From the NCBI GenBank assembly GCA_024235395.1, contig JACKMK010000001.1:1178001-1242000 (forward strand): a stretch of DNA of 64,000 nucleotides, given 5' to 3'. The notes beneath the pieces were generated by a model. It made no database searches and had not been told where the DNA came from. It worked only from the letters and a program-made list of their open reading frames with translations. How positions within the stretch are numbered: position 1 is the first letter of the stretch; each line of letters opens with the position of its first letter. The DNA is from Chromatiaceae bacterium. Its GTDB lineage: Bacteria > Pseudomonadota > Gammaproteobacteria > Chromatiales > Chromatiaceae. Positions 18,960 to 26,454 of this stretch are shown piece by piece. A program made the translations under genes and the position numbers.

Positions 18960-19466
18960 TCAGCGCCGGGCGGCGGCTCCTGTTGCGTGTTTCGCGATGA
19001 ACGCCTCGATCGAGTCGACCGGCACGGCACCGGCCTGCACGGCCGTCAGCGTGCCGTCGGGCGCATACAGCAGGAAGGTCGGGGTACCGCGAAACGGTTC
19101 GCCGGTCAGGGACATGAAATACAGCATCGCGACGGCCGGCTCAGCGATCAGGTTCGGAAACGGCAACCGATGCCGGTCGATGAAATCCGCGGCCTCCGCC
19201 TGATGCTCGGGACCGTCGATGCTGACCCCCAGCACGCGGGCATCGCGATCGGCATGTGCCGTGTGAAAACGCGCGTAACTGGTCGCCTCCTGGTTGCAGA
19301 TATGGCAGTTGTGGGCCCAGAACATCACCAGCAGCCATTGGCCATCGGCGATATGTGACTCGATCGTCTGCGGTTGGCCGTTGAAATCGGTGAACAGGAC
19401 ATCGTCGGTCGCGTGGGCCGTCGCCACACACAACACCCACAGCGATAGTGCGCGCAAGCCGTTCAT
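18960..19466 (-). CDS. Periplasmic thioredoxin-like protein (TlpA type)
   Basis: A 168-residue exported thiol-redox protein. A signal peptide of about 19 residues ends in AHA. A thioredoxin fold follows with a CHIC active site at residues 54-57 and the cis-proline as GTPTF. TlpA/ResA-type proteins reduce periplasmic disulfides, often in cytochrome c assembly or repair of oxidised cysteines. The ATG at 19466 was chosen because GGAGG lies five bases upstream; another ATG four codons earlier has no such site. It faces the DsrE-like gene. The specific partner is not known. Confidence 0.86.
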   Translation of the reverse strand: MNGLRALSLWVLCVATAHATDDVLFTDFNGQPQTIESHIADGQWLLVMFWAHNCHICNQEATSYARFHTAHADRDARVLGVSIDGPEHQAEAADFIDRHRLPFPNLIAEPAVAMLYFMSLTGEPFRGTPTFLLYAPDGTLTAVQAGAVPVDSIEAFIAKHATGAAARR

Positions 19467-19572
19467 TGCTGCCTCCATTAAGCGCTGGGCCAGGCGGGCA
19501 CGATAGGCCCGTTCCCGCGGTATCAGACCCGACGGGCGCCTGCATTGTTGCACCGATGGCTCGACGGGGTGC

Positions 19573-22500
19573 TCAATGAAAATCGCGCGACACCACGTGC
19601 AGCTCACCGAGCAGATCGCTGTGATTCTCGAGCCGCCGACAGACCAGGTGCTGCACACCCTCGGCACGCTGGATCTCGGCGACCACGCCAAGCAGCTGTG
19701 AGCCGAGCAATACCCTGCGCTGGCGCTCGGCGAGATCGGCCCAGATCAGCAGGTTCAGCCCACCGTACTCATCCTCCAAGGTGACGAAGATCGCCCGGCC
19801 GTTGCCCGGCCGCTGGCGGATCAGCACCAGACCCGCCGCACGCACGATCTCGCCCGGCGCCCGCGCGGCGACCTCCTGGGACGACAACAGGCCACGCGCA
19901 CGCAGCTGGGCGCGTATCAGGGCCAGCGGATGTTCGCGCAGCGTCAGGCCGGTCTGTGCATAGTCCGCCAGCACCGCCTGGCCGGCGTCCGGTGGACGCA
20001 ACAGTGGCAACTGCTCGTTGAAATGCGCGAGCCCGGCGATCGGCAATGCCTGCTCGACCCCGGCGACCTGCCAGGCGGCGAGATGCCGATGCCCGGCGAG
20101 CCCCTGCAACGCATCGGCGGCGGCCAGCACCCTGAGATCGCCCCGGTGGAGTCCGGCACGCCGGGCCAGGTCGGCGACGTCGCTGAAGGCGCGCTCGGCA
20201 CGCGCCACGGCGATCCGCTCGGCGGCCGCCTGCGCCAGACCACGGATCATGCGCAGCCCCAGGCGCAGCACCGGCGTTCCGGACGCGACCGGCGCCGCAG
20301 CGGCTGCGGCACCGCCGCTCACGGCCGCTGCCTCCAGCGTGCAGTCCCAGTCACTGTGGTTCACGTCCGCCGGGCACACCTCGACATCGTGCGCACGCGC
20401 GTCGCGCACCAGCTGGGCCGGTGCGTAGAAGCCCATCGGCAGGCTGTTGATCAACGCGGCACAGAACGCCGCCGGGTGATAACGCTTGAGCCACGCCGAG
20501 ACGTACACCAACAGCGCGAAGCTCGCCGCATGCGACTCGGGAAAACCGTAGTCGCCGAAACCGAGGATCTGGCGATACACCCGCTCGGCGAACTCACGCC
20601 GATAGCCACGCGCCTGCATGCCGTCCATCAGTTTCTTCTGGTACGGCTCGAGACCACCGCGCCGCTTCCACGCCGCCATCGCGCGCCGCAGCTGGTCGGC
20701 CTCGCCGGGTGTGAAGCCGGCCGCGACCATCGCCAGCTTGATCACCTGCTCCTGGAAGATCGGCACACCGAGCGTTCGTTCGAGCACACCGCGCACCGCG
20801 TCCGACGGATACTCGACCGCCTCCTTGCGCTGCCGGCGGCGCAGATAGGGATGCACCATGTCGCCCTGGATGGGCCCGGGACGCACGATCGCGACCTCGA
20901 TCACCAGGTCGTAGAAACACGCTGGCCTGAGCCGCGGCAACATCGACATCTGCGCGCGCGACTCGATCTGGAACACACCGATGGTGTCGGCCTGCTGGAT
21001 CATCGCGTACACCGCCGGATCCTCGGCCGGGACGTCCTGCAGGGTCAGCGGCAGGCGCGGCACCCAGTGCGCCGGATCGGCGCAACGCTCGCGCACGCCC
21101 GTCCCGTCCGATGTCGCCGCATCGACCCGGTACCGGGCGGCATAGTCCGCGACCGGCCGCCCCGCCCAGTAATCGTTCACCAGGTCGAGCGCGCGCCGGA
21201 TCGCGCTCAGCATGCCCAGCGCCAGCACGTCGACCTTCAGCAGGCCGAGCGCCTCGAGGTCGTCCTTCTCCCACTGGATCACGGTGCGTTCGGACATTGC
21301 CGCATTCTCGATCGGCACCAGTTCGTCGAGCCGGCCGGCGGCGATCACGAAGCCGCCGACATGCTGCGACAGGTGACGCGGAAAACCGCGCAGCGTGTTG
21401 ACCAGCACGCGCAGCCGTTCGACGGTCGGGTTCGCCGGATCGAAACCGGCATCGCGCAGGTGCTCATCGCGGATCTCCGCGTGGCGGCGCCAGGCGGCGA
21501 CCGCCGCGACCAGCGCCTCGATCTGCTCCAGGCCAAACCCGAGCGCCTTGCCGACGTCGCGCAACGCGCTGCGCGTCCGGTAGGTGATCACGGTCGCCGC
21601 CAGCGCGGCACGTTCGCGTCCGTACTTCGCATAGATGTACTGGATCACCTCCTCGCGGCGCTGGTGTTCGAAATCGACATCGATGTCCGGCGGCTCGTTG
21701 CGTTCACGTGAGATGAAACGCTCGAACAGCAGGTTCATGCGCGCCGGGTCGACCTCGGTGATGCCGAGGCAGTAGCACACCGCGGAGTTGGCCGCCGAGC
21801 CGCGCCCCTGGCACAGGATGCCGCGCTCACGCGCATGCCGGACCAGGTCCCAGACCGTGAGGAAATAGGCCTCGTAGCGAAGCTCGGCGATCAGCGCCAG
21901 CTCGTGTTCGATCTGCGCGCGCACCCGTGCCGGGCAGCCGTCCGGCCAACGCCGCGCTATGCCCTGCTCGGTCAGCCGGCGCAGCCAGGCATGCGGCGTC
22001 AGACCGCGTGGCGTGACATCGTCCGGGTATTCGTAGCGCAGCTCGTCGAGCGAGAAACGGCAATGCGCGGCGACCGCCAGCGTCTCGGCGAGCAGGGCCG
22101 GCGGGTAGAGTGCCGCGAGGTCGTCGCGGGCACGCAGGTGGCGCTCGCCGTTGGGCAGGCGCGCGGCACCCAGCCGGGCGACCGGGGTGTTCAGCCGGAT
22201 CGCGCTCAGCACGTCCTGCAGGGCGCGCCGGCCGCGCACATGCATGTGCACGTCACCACTGGCCAGGCGCGGCAGGCCCCAGGCCCGCGCGATATGCTCG
22301 CTGTGTCTCAGGCGCTCGATATCGCGCCCGTCACGCAACAGTTCGAGCGCCAGCCAGCCGCGCCCGGCGAACGTATCCGCGAACCAGCTGCAGGCCGAAT
22401 CCGTTACCTGCAGGTCCAGCGGTAGCAACGCCAGGCAGTCCGTCAGCGTCGCGACGAGATCGCTGCGCCCGAGCCGGTAGCCCCCTTTCCCGGCCCGCCG

Positions 22501-22815
22501 TCGGCCATGCGTGATCAACCGGCACAGCTGGCCGTAACCGGCACGGTTGGTCGCCAGCAGGACCAGTCTGGGCCCGTCAGCGAGCACGACCTCGCTGCCG
22601 ATGATCAGCGGCAGCCCGAGTGCCTTCGCCTTTTGGTGCGCGCGCACCACGCCGGACACCGAGCATTCGTCGGTGATCGCCAGCGCCGTGTAGCCGAGCG
22701 CATGCGCACGCTCGACCAGCTCCTCCGGCTGCGAGGCGCCGCGCAGGAAGCTGTAGCTGCTCAGGCAGTGCAGTTCGGCATAGGCGACGCCCGGCGTGTC
22801 AGGTGAAGAGTCCAT
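19573..22815 (-). CDS. dnaE2: Error-prone DNA polymerase III alpha-like subunit
   Basis: A 1080-residue C-family polymerase (also called ImuC), the catalytic member of the ImuA-ImuB-DnaE2 mutasome that carries out damage-induced translesion synthesis. It opens with the PHP domain (AELHCLSSYSFLRGAS). It has the polymerase acidic motif PDIDVDFEHQRREEV in the palm and ends with an OB-fold region and the short C-terminus characteristic of DnaE2 rather than DnaE1. The start at 22815 lies within the last codons of imuB, overlapping by 17 bp. The stop is followed by the convergent-free gap before the thioredoxin gene. Confidence 0.95.
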   Translation of the reverse strand: MDSSPDTPGVAYAELHCLSSYSFLRGASQPEELVERAHALGYTALAITDECSVSGVVRAHQKAKALGLPLIIGSEVVLADGPRLVLLATNRAGYGQLCRLITHGRRRAGKGGYRLGRSDLVATLTDCLALLPLDLQVTDSACSWFADTFAGRGWLALELLRDGRDIERLRHSEHIARAWGLPRLASGDVHMHVRGRRALQDVLSAIRLNTPVARLGAARLPNGERHLRARDDLAALYPPALLAETLAVAAHCRFSLDELRYEYPDDVTPRGLTPHAWLRRLTEQGIARRWPDGCPARVRAQIEHELALIAELRYEAYFLTVWDLVRHARERGILCQGRGSAANSAVCYCLGITEVDPARMNLLFERFISRERNEPPDIDVDFEHQRREEVIQYIYAKYGRERAALAATVITYRTRSALRDVGKALGFGLEQIEALVAAVAAWRRHAEIRDEHLRDAGFDPANPTVERLRVLVNTLRGFPRHLSQHVGGFVIAAGRLDELVPIENAAMSERTVIQWEKDDLEALGLLKVDVLALGMLSAIRRALDLVNDYWAGRPVADYAARYRVDAATSDGTGVRERCADPAHWVPRLPLTLQDVPAEDPAVYAMIQQADTIGVFQIESRAQMSMLPRLRPACFYDLVIEVAIVRPGPIQGDMVHPYLRRRQRKEAVEYPSDAVRGVLERTLGVPIFQEQVIKLAMVAAGFTPGEADQLRRAMAAWKRRGGLEPYQKKLMDGMQARGYRREFAERVYRQILGFGDYGFPESHAASFALLVYVSAWLKRYHPAAFCAALINSLPMGFYAPAQLVRDARAHDVEVCPADVNHSDWDCTLEAAAVSGGAAAAAAPVASGTPVLRLGLRMIRGLAQAAAERIAVARAERAFSDVADLARRAGLHRGDLRVLAAADALQGLAGHRHLAAWQVAGVEQALPIAGLAHFNEQLPLLRPPDAGQAVLADYAQTGLTLREHPLALIRAQLRARGLLSSQEVAARAPGEIVRAAGLVLIRQRPGNGRAIFVTLEDEYGGLNLLIWADLAERQRRVLLGSQLLGVVAEIQRAEGVQHLVCRRLENHSDLLGELHVVSRDFH

Positions 22816-24229
22816 GCAGGTACCAGCCGCCACCGCGCCGGTCGCGGAACACCCACAGGCGCTCGCCGGCCGGGCTGTGGGCGACGAAGTAGTCGCGGGT
22901 GATATCGAAGCCGTCCCACCAGCCCGACTCGATGCGTTCGGGCAGTCCCTCCAGGCGCAGCGTGCCGCCATACTGCGGCGTACCCGCGTGCACCGGCAGC
23001 GGGCGCGGTTGCAGCAGTAGCCAGGGAGGTTGCGTCAGCCCCCCGGGCAACGGGCTGCCGGCGCCCGCCTCACCCGGCGTGCACAGCTGCCAGGCGCGCT
23101 CGGGGCGATAGTCGGCCAGGCAGCGCAGACCGCGTACCTGCTCACCGCCAAGGCGGTTGCTCAGGCGTTCGAGCAATGCCTGGTCGACCTGCCGCGGGCC
23201 GTCGAGCAGTCCCACGGTGCGCTCTTCGAAGGCCTGCCAGTCGTCCACCCGCAGACCGATCGCGACCACCGGCGCGAGCAGCTGCAGGCGCTCGATGCGT
23301 TCGCGAAACACCTCGAGCATGTGGTCCGGATCGCGGCTCGGATCGAGCAGCCCCTGGCCGAACCGGTTTGCCGGTCGCTCACGATGCCGCAGGGTCCACT
23401 GCAGCTGCTGCGCCCCGCCGCCGAGGCCACGCAGGAAACCGCACAGCGCGATCATCAGCCGGCGCGCCGGAAACACCAGCGCGGTCGTCTGGACAATCTC
23501 GCCGAGCAGTTCGATGGTCTGTTCGAAAGCCTGCGGCGGCCGCCATTCCACACGCGGATCCGGGGCCTGCCCGAGCAGGCGGTCCAACAACTGCAGCAAC
23601 ACCGGCCCGGTGCGCCGCGCGAGTTCGGCCCGTGGCAGCGCCAGTACCTCGCCGATGCTGTCGAGACCGATATGCCGGATCAGACCGCGCGCCTGCCCGT
23701 CGCGGGTCAGTGCGGCCAACGGCAGCCCGGCCACCGCGGTGCGTAACGCGGCCGCGGTCTCCACCCGGCTGCCGGGTCGGCTGCGCGCCAGCAGGCCGGC
23801 CGCGGTCGGGGTCGGTGCCACGGCCTCGCACGCGCTGTAACCGAGTTGATCGAGGCCGTGGCGGATCGCGGCCAACAACCGCGGCAGGCCACCGAACAGG
23901 CGCCGGCTGGCACCGACCTCGAGCAGCAGCAACGAGGGCTCGAACGCGATCCGCGCACTGAACTGATAGGCCCAGGCGGCGAGTTCCTGCAGGGCCCGCT
24001 GCTCGCATACCGGGTCGCGCCGCTGCACCGCCAGCCCGGCGCACAGCGCCAGCGCCGCCGGCAGCGCGAGACCGGGACGCACGCCATAGGTCCCCGCCGC
24101 GGCATTACAGCGGCCGACCTGCTCACGCCCGCCGCGCGACTCGACGATCGCCAGCGCACCGGCCTGCTGGCGCCCGCGCACGAACACCTCCAACGGCAAC
24201 TGCGGAAAATACAGGGCCAGCCAGAGCAT
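22799..24229 (-). CDS. imuB: Y-family polymerase-like accessory protein ImuB
   Basis: A 476-residue protein with the fold of DinB-type polymerases but no polymerase chemistry. The N-terminus LYFPQLPLEVF and the later LLEVGASRRLFGG block replace the catalytic acidic motifs of active Y-family enzymes, as is usual for ImuB. In characterised systems ImuB is the hub that binds the beta clamp, ImuA and DnaE2. A possible clamp-like element QLPLEVF is at the N-terminus, while the usual central QLPLWG-type motif is not obvious. It starts six bases after the imuA stop and overlaps dnaE2. Confidence 0.92.
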   Translation of the reverse strand: MLWLALYFPQLPLEVFVRGRQQAGALAIVESRGGREQVGRCNAAAGTYGVRPGLALPAALALCAGLAVQRRDPVCEQRALQELAAWAYQFSARIAFEPSLLLLEVGASRRLFGGLPRLLAAIRHGLDQLGYSACEAVAPTPTAAGLLARSRPGSRVETAAALRTAVAGLPLAALTRDGQARGLIRHIGLDSIGEVLALPRAELARRTGPVLLQLLDRLLGQAPDPRVEWRPPQAFEQTIELLGEIVQTTALVFPARRLMIALCGFLRGLGGGAQQLQWTLRHRERPANRFGQGLLDPSRDPDHMLEVFRERIERLQLLAPVVAIGLRVDDWQAFEERTVGLLDGPRQVDQALLERLSNRLGGEQVRGLRCLADYRPERAWQLCTPGEAGAGSPLPGGLTQPPWLLLQPRPLPVHAGTPQYGGTLRLEGLPERIESGWWDGFDITRDYFVAHSPAGERLWVFRDRRGGGWYLHGLFT

Positions 24230-24235
24230 GCCGCC

Positions 24236-24886
24236 TCATGCCTGCAACGGGTCGCCGGCCGACGGAATCGGCACGATGCACGACGTCCCGCCCCAGCCGC
24301 CGCGCCGCTTCAATATCTCGACCTCGAGACCGAGCGGTGCCGGGCGCAGACGCAGGCGCAGCGTCGCCGGCGAACCCTGCGCCGCGGCCCGCAGCGGACG
24401 AAACAGCACCCCCGGACAATCGCCCTGCTCCGCGGCCAGCTGCAGGCGGCGCAGCTGTGCGGTCTGCAGCGATGCCCCGGGCAGGCTCTCGGGCCACGCC
24501 AGCACCAGGCCGCAGGCCCCCGACTTGAGCGCCTGCTCGACCGCCCACAGTGCCTGGGGACTCGCCACGTCACGCACCAGCAACACCCGCTCGACCCGCA
24601 CACCGCGTGCCGCCAGTGCCGGCGCATACGGCAGATAGGGTGGAGCCACCCAGACCAGCCAGCGCGGATCCGCGCTCAGCCGTGCCAGCAGCGGCAGCCA
24701 CAGCGCCAGGCCCTGATGGGCCTCGCTCAATACCTCGATCAGCGCGGCACGTGGCCAGCCGCCGCCGAGCAGCTCATCGAGCACCCCCCAGCCGGTCGCC
24801 AGCACCCGTTCCGGTGCCAGGGTGCCGCGCTGTCCCTGCCACAGCACGCCCCGGCTTTTCAGTTCTTCGAGATCGATCACCTGCAT
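24236..24886 (-). CDS. imuA: RecA-like mutagenesis accessory protein ImuA
   Basis: A 216-residue ImuA/SulA-like protein, first gene of the mutagenesis cassette. It has the RecA-like start LATGWGVLDELLGGGWPRAAL, but the P-loop is degenerate: the expected GK[S/T] is replaced by SEAHQGLALW, as in other proteobacterial ImuA proteins. Its biochemical role is to support ImuB and DnaE2, probably by interaction with RecA. The ATG at 24886 was chosen because the family's N-terminus begins there. A GTTC-N7-GTTC box lies 72-86 bp upstream, so SOS control is inferred. The three genes form one operon. Confidence 0.9.
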   Translation of the reverse strand: MQVIDLEELKSRGVLWQGQRGTLAPERVLATGWGVLDELLGGGWPRAALIEVLSEAHQGLALWLPLLARLSADPRWLVWVAPPYLPYAPALAARGVRVERVLLVRDVASPQALWAVEQALKSGACGLVLAWPESLPGASLQTAQLRRLQLAAEQGDCPGVLFRPLRAAAQGSPATLRLRLRPAPLGLEVEILKRRGGWGGTSCIVPIPSAGDPLQA

Positions 24887-24957
24887 CACAGCGCACACCC
24901 GACCCTGCCCGGTCGGCCGGGCGGGCTCGATTTCAGAAAGGATTGGAGAACAAATAT

Positions 24958-24972
24958 AGAACAAACGACACG
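24958..24972. promoter_or_regulatory. LexA-type box GTTC-N7-GTTC upstream of imuA
   Basis: On the strand of imuA the sequence reads GTTCTATATTTGTTC, an exact GTTC-N7-GTTC direct repeat with an AT-only spacer that could also contain a -10 element (TATATT). This is the LexA operator known from Alphaproteobacteria, not the CTGT-N8-ACAG box of enterobacteria. It lies 72 bp before the imuA start, the only gene it could serve in that direction. Confidence 0.6.
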
Positions 24973-25053
24973 GCCGTACGAGCCCATCGGACACATGAAA
25001 AACTGGACGGAAACCGGACAAGGCCGGGATACAGCGGCCCATCCGGACCGCCC

Positions 25054-25078
25054 GTCAGCCGCCTGTCCGGCGGGTGAC
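25054..25078. terminator. Hairpin after the intradiol dioxygenase gene
   Basis: GTCA-G-CCGCC and GGCGG-G-TGAC pair as a nine-bp stem with one G/G mismatch around a five-base loop, 6 bp past the stop of the minus-strand gene. There is no T-run, so intrinsic termination would be weak. Confidence 0.35.
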
Positions 25079-25083
25079 CGCGA

Positions 25084-25725
25084 TCAGGACACCCCGAGCA
25101 CGATGTCCCAATTCGCCTGCAGCGCCCCTGCGCCGCCCTGGGCCGGCGTGAAATCGGCGGTCACCAGGGCCCGTTGCTCGGCCGGGATGCGGCGGTAGAG
25201 GAAATCCTGGTCATTGCCCGGCTCGCCGGCGACGTACAACTGGGTGACGAACGGCCGTTCGCCCTGCGGAAACACCGCGACGTGGATGTGCGGCGTGCGC
25301 CCAGGATAGGGCACCGGCCGGATCGTCAGGAAACGGTAGCGCCCATCGGGGTCGCTCAGCGTGTGGCCGAACCCCTGGAATCCCGGGTCGATCGGCTGCG
25401 CCCCGCGGTCGCCCGAATGACGGTAGCGACCGTTCGCATCGCACTGCCAGATCTCGATCCGCAGGTCCCGCAACGGCTGGCCGTTGCGGTCCAAAAGGCG
25501 CCCACGCAGATCGGTGAACACACCGGCGGCCGGCGTCTCCCGGCCAGCCACATGCACCAGGTCGTTGTCACGATCGAGCGGCAGTTCCTCCGGGTAGAAG
25601 GGGCCGGCCGTCTGGCGCGGCGTCAACAGCGTCGCCCCGGCGGCACCGGGCAAGGCGCCCAGCGTCGCGATGCCGGCGATATTGCGTAACAGGCGACGCC
25701 GGGTCGCCGAAATCGTTCGCTGCAT
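25084..25725 (-). CDS. Exported intradiol ring-cleavage dioxygenase
   Basis: A 213-residue protein of the protocatechuate/catechol dioxygenase superfamily. The ferric-iron ligands expected of the family are visible: a tyrosine in GPFYPEE, another in the GRYRHSGD region, and two histidines in PHIHVAVFPQG. The N-terminus RRRLLRNIAGIATLGALPGAAG looks like a Tat signal, so the enzyme probably folds with iron and is exported to the periplasm. Periplasmic intradiol enzymes of this size are common but their substrates are mostly unknown. The ATG at 25725 is preferred (AGGGGG nine bases upstream); an in-frame ATG at 25734 also exists. No aromatic catabolism genes flank it. Confidence 0.88.
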   Translation of the reverse strand: MQRTISATRRRLLRNIAGIATLGALPGAAGATLLTPRQTAGPFYPEELPLDRDNDLVHVAGRETPAAGVFTDLRGRLLDRNGQPLRDLRIEIWQCDANGRYRHSGDRGAQPIDPGFQGFGHTLSDPDGRYRFLTIRPVPYPGRTPHIHVAVFPQGERPFVTQLYVAGEPGNDQDFLYRRIPAEQRALVTADFTPAQGGAGALQANWDIVLGVS

Positions 25726-25936
25726 GGATCCCATCCCCCTCAGTGCACCGTTACCCTCAGTACAGACCCGCCATTCTCCCCACAGATCCCTACAACCCTG
25801 CAATGCGGCCGCGATTGTCCACCTCTTGACGGCGAAGCCCGCTTGCGCCGACGTTTCGGCGCGGACGACCGCAGCGTCCACGATCCGCCGCCAAGCGTCT
25901 ACACTCATTGGAAAAATCCGGATCGGGAAACCTCGT

Positions 25937-26293
25937 ATGAGATACCTGCGACGACTCCCCGGCACGCACCGCGAACCGGCGGGACTGGAGTGGCAGATCT
26001 TCCGGCTGCTGCCGACGGCGCTGATCGCCGGCACCCTGCTGCCGGTGCTGTATTACCTGTACGCCGGGGTGTTTCCATCACCGGCCGCCGGCGAAAGTGT
26101 CGAGAAGTACCTCGCCGGCATCGGCATCGCCGCGGTGGCCACCGTCGTGACACTGTGGACCGCGGTGTTCACGGTCGCGATCGGCTGCATCGTGGTATGG
26201 GTGATGAAAGGCCCCGCCTACGTCGCCGACGCCTACCCGCTCAGCGATGCCGACGAACCGGCACGCTCACCGCACGCAGGTACGCCGGACTAG
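25937..26293 (+). CDS. Small two-helix membrane protein, unknown function
   Basis: A 118-residue protein with two strongly hydrophobic segments, about residues 27-48 and 62-92, and a polar C-terminal tail ending near GTPD. No family is recognised. It is divergent from the intradiol dioxygenase with a 211-bp gap. The frame stays open for 89 codons upstream, but the ATG at 25937 gives a compact protein and follows a purine stretch (GGGAAA). Codon use is like the neighbours. Confidence 0.65.
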   Translation: MRYLRRLPGTHREPAGLEWQIFRLLPTALIAGTLLPVLYYLYAGVFPSPAAGESVEKYLAGIGIAAVATVVTLWTAVFTVAIGCIVVWVMKGPAYVADAYPLSDADEPARSPHAGTPD

Positions 26294-26454
26294 CCACCGT
26301 TCCCGGGGAGACGACGGCAGGCTCCCGGCAGCCCCGATCCACCCGCCTCGCACAGACACCCGGTGCACCCGGGCGTCGCGTGACGAGCATCCGCTTTCGC
26401 GTCCGGCGGTTGGGACAGCCTCCCTGCCGTCCCCGTTGACGCCGCGCGCCTATC

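Noticed and set aside
19930..21711. Plus-strand frame opposite dnaE2
   Set aside because: Composition and lack of motifs mark it as a shadow of the conserved polymerase.
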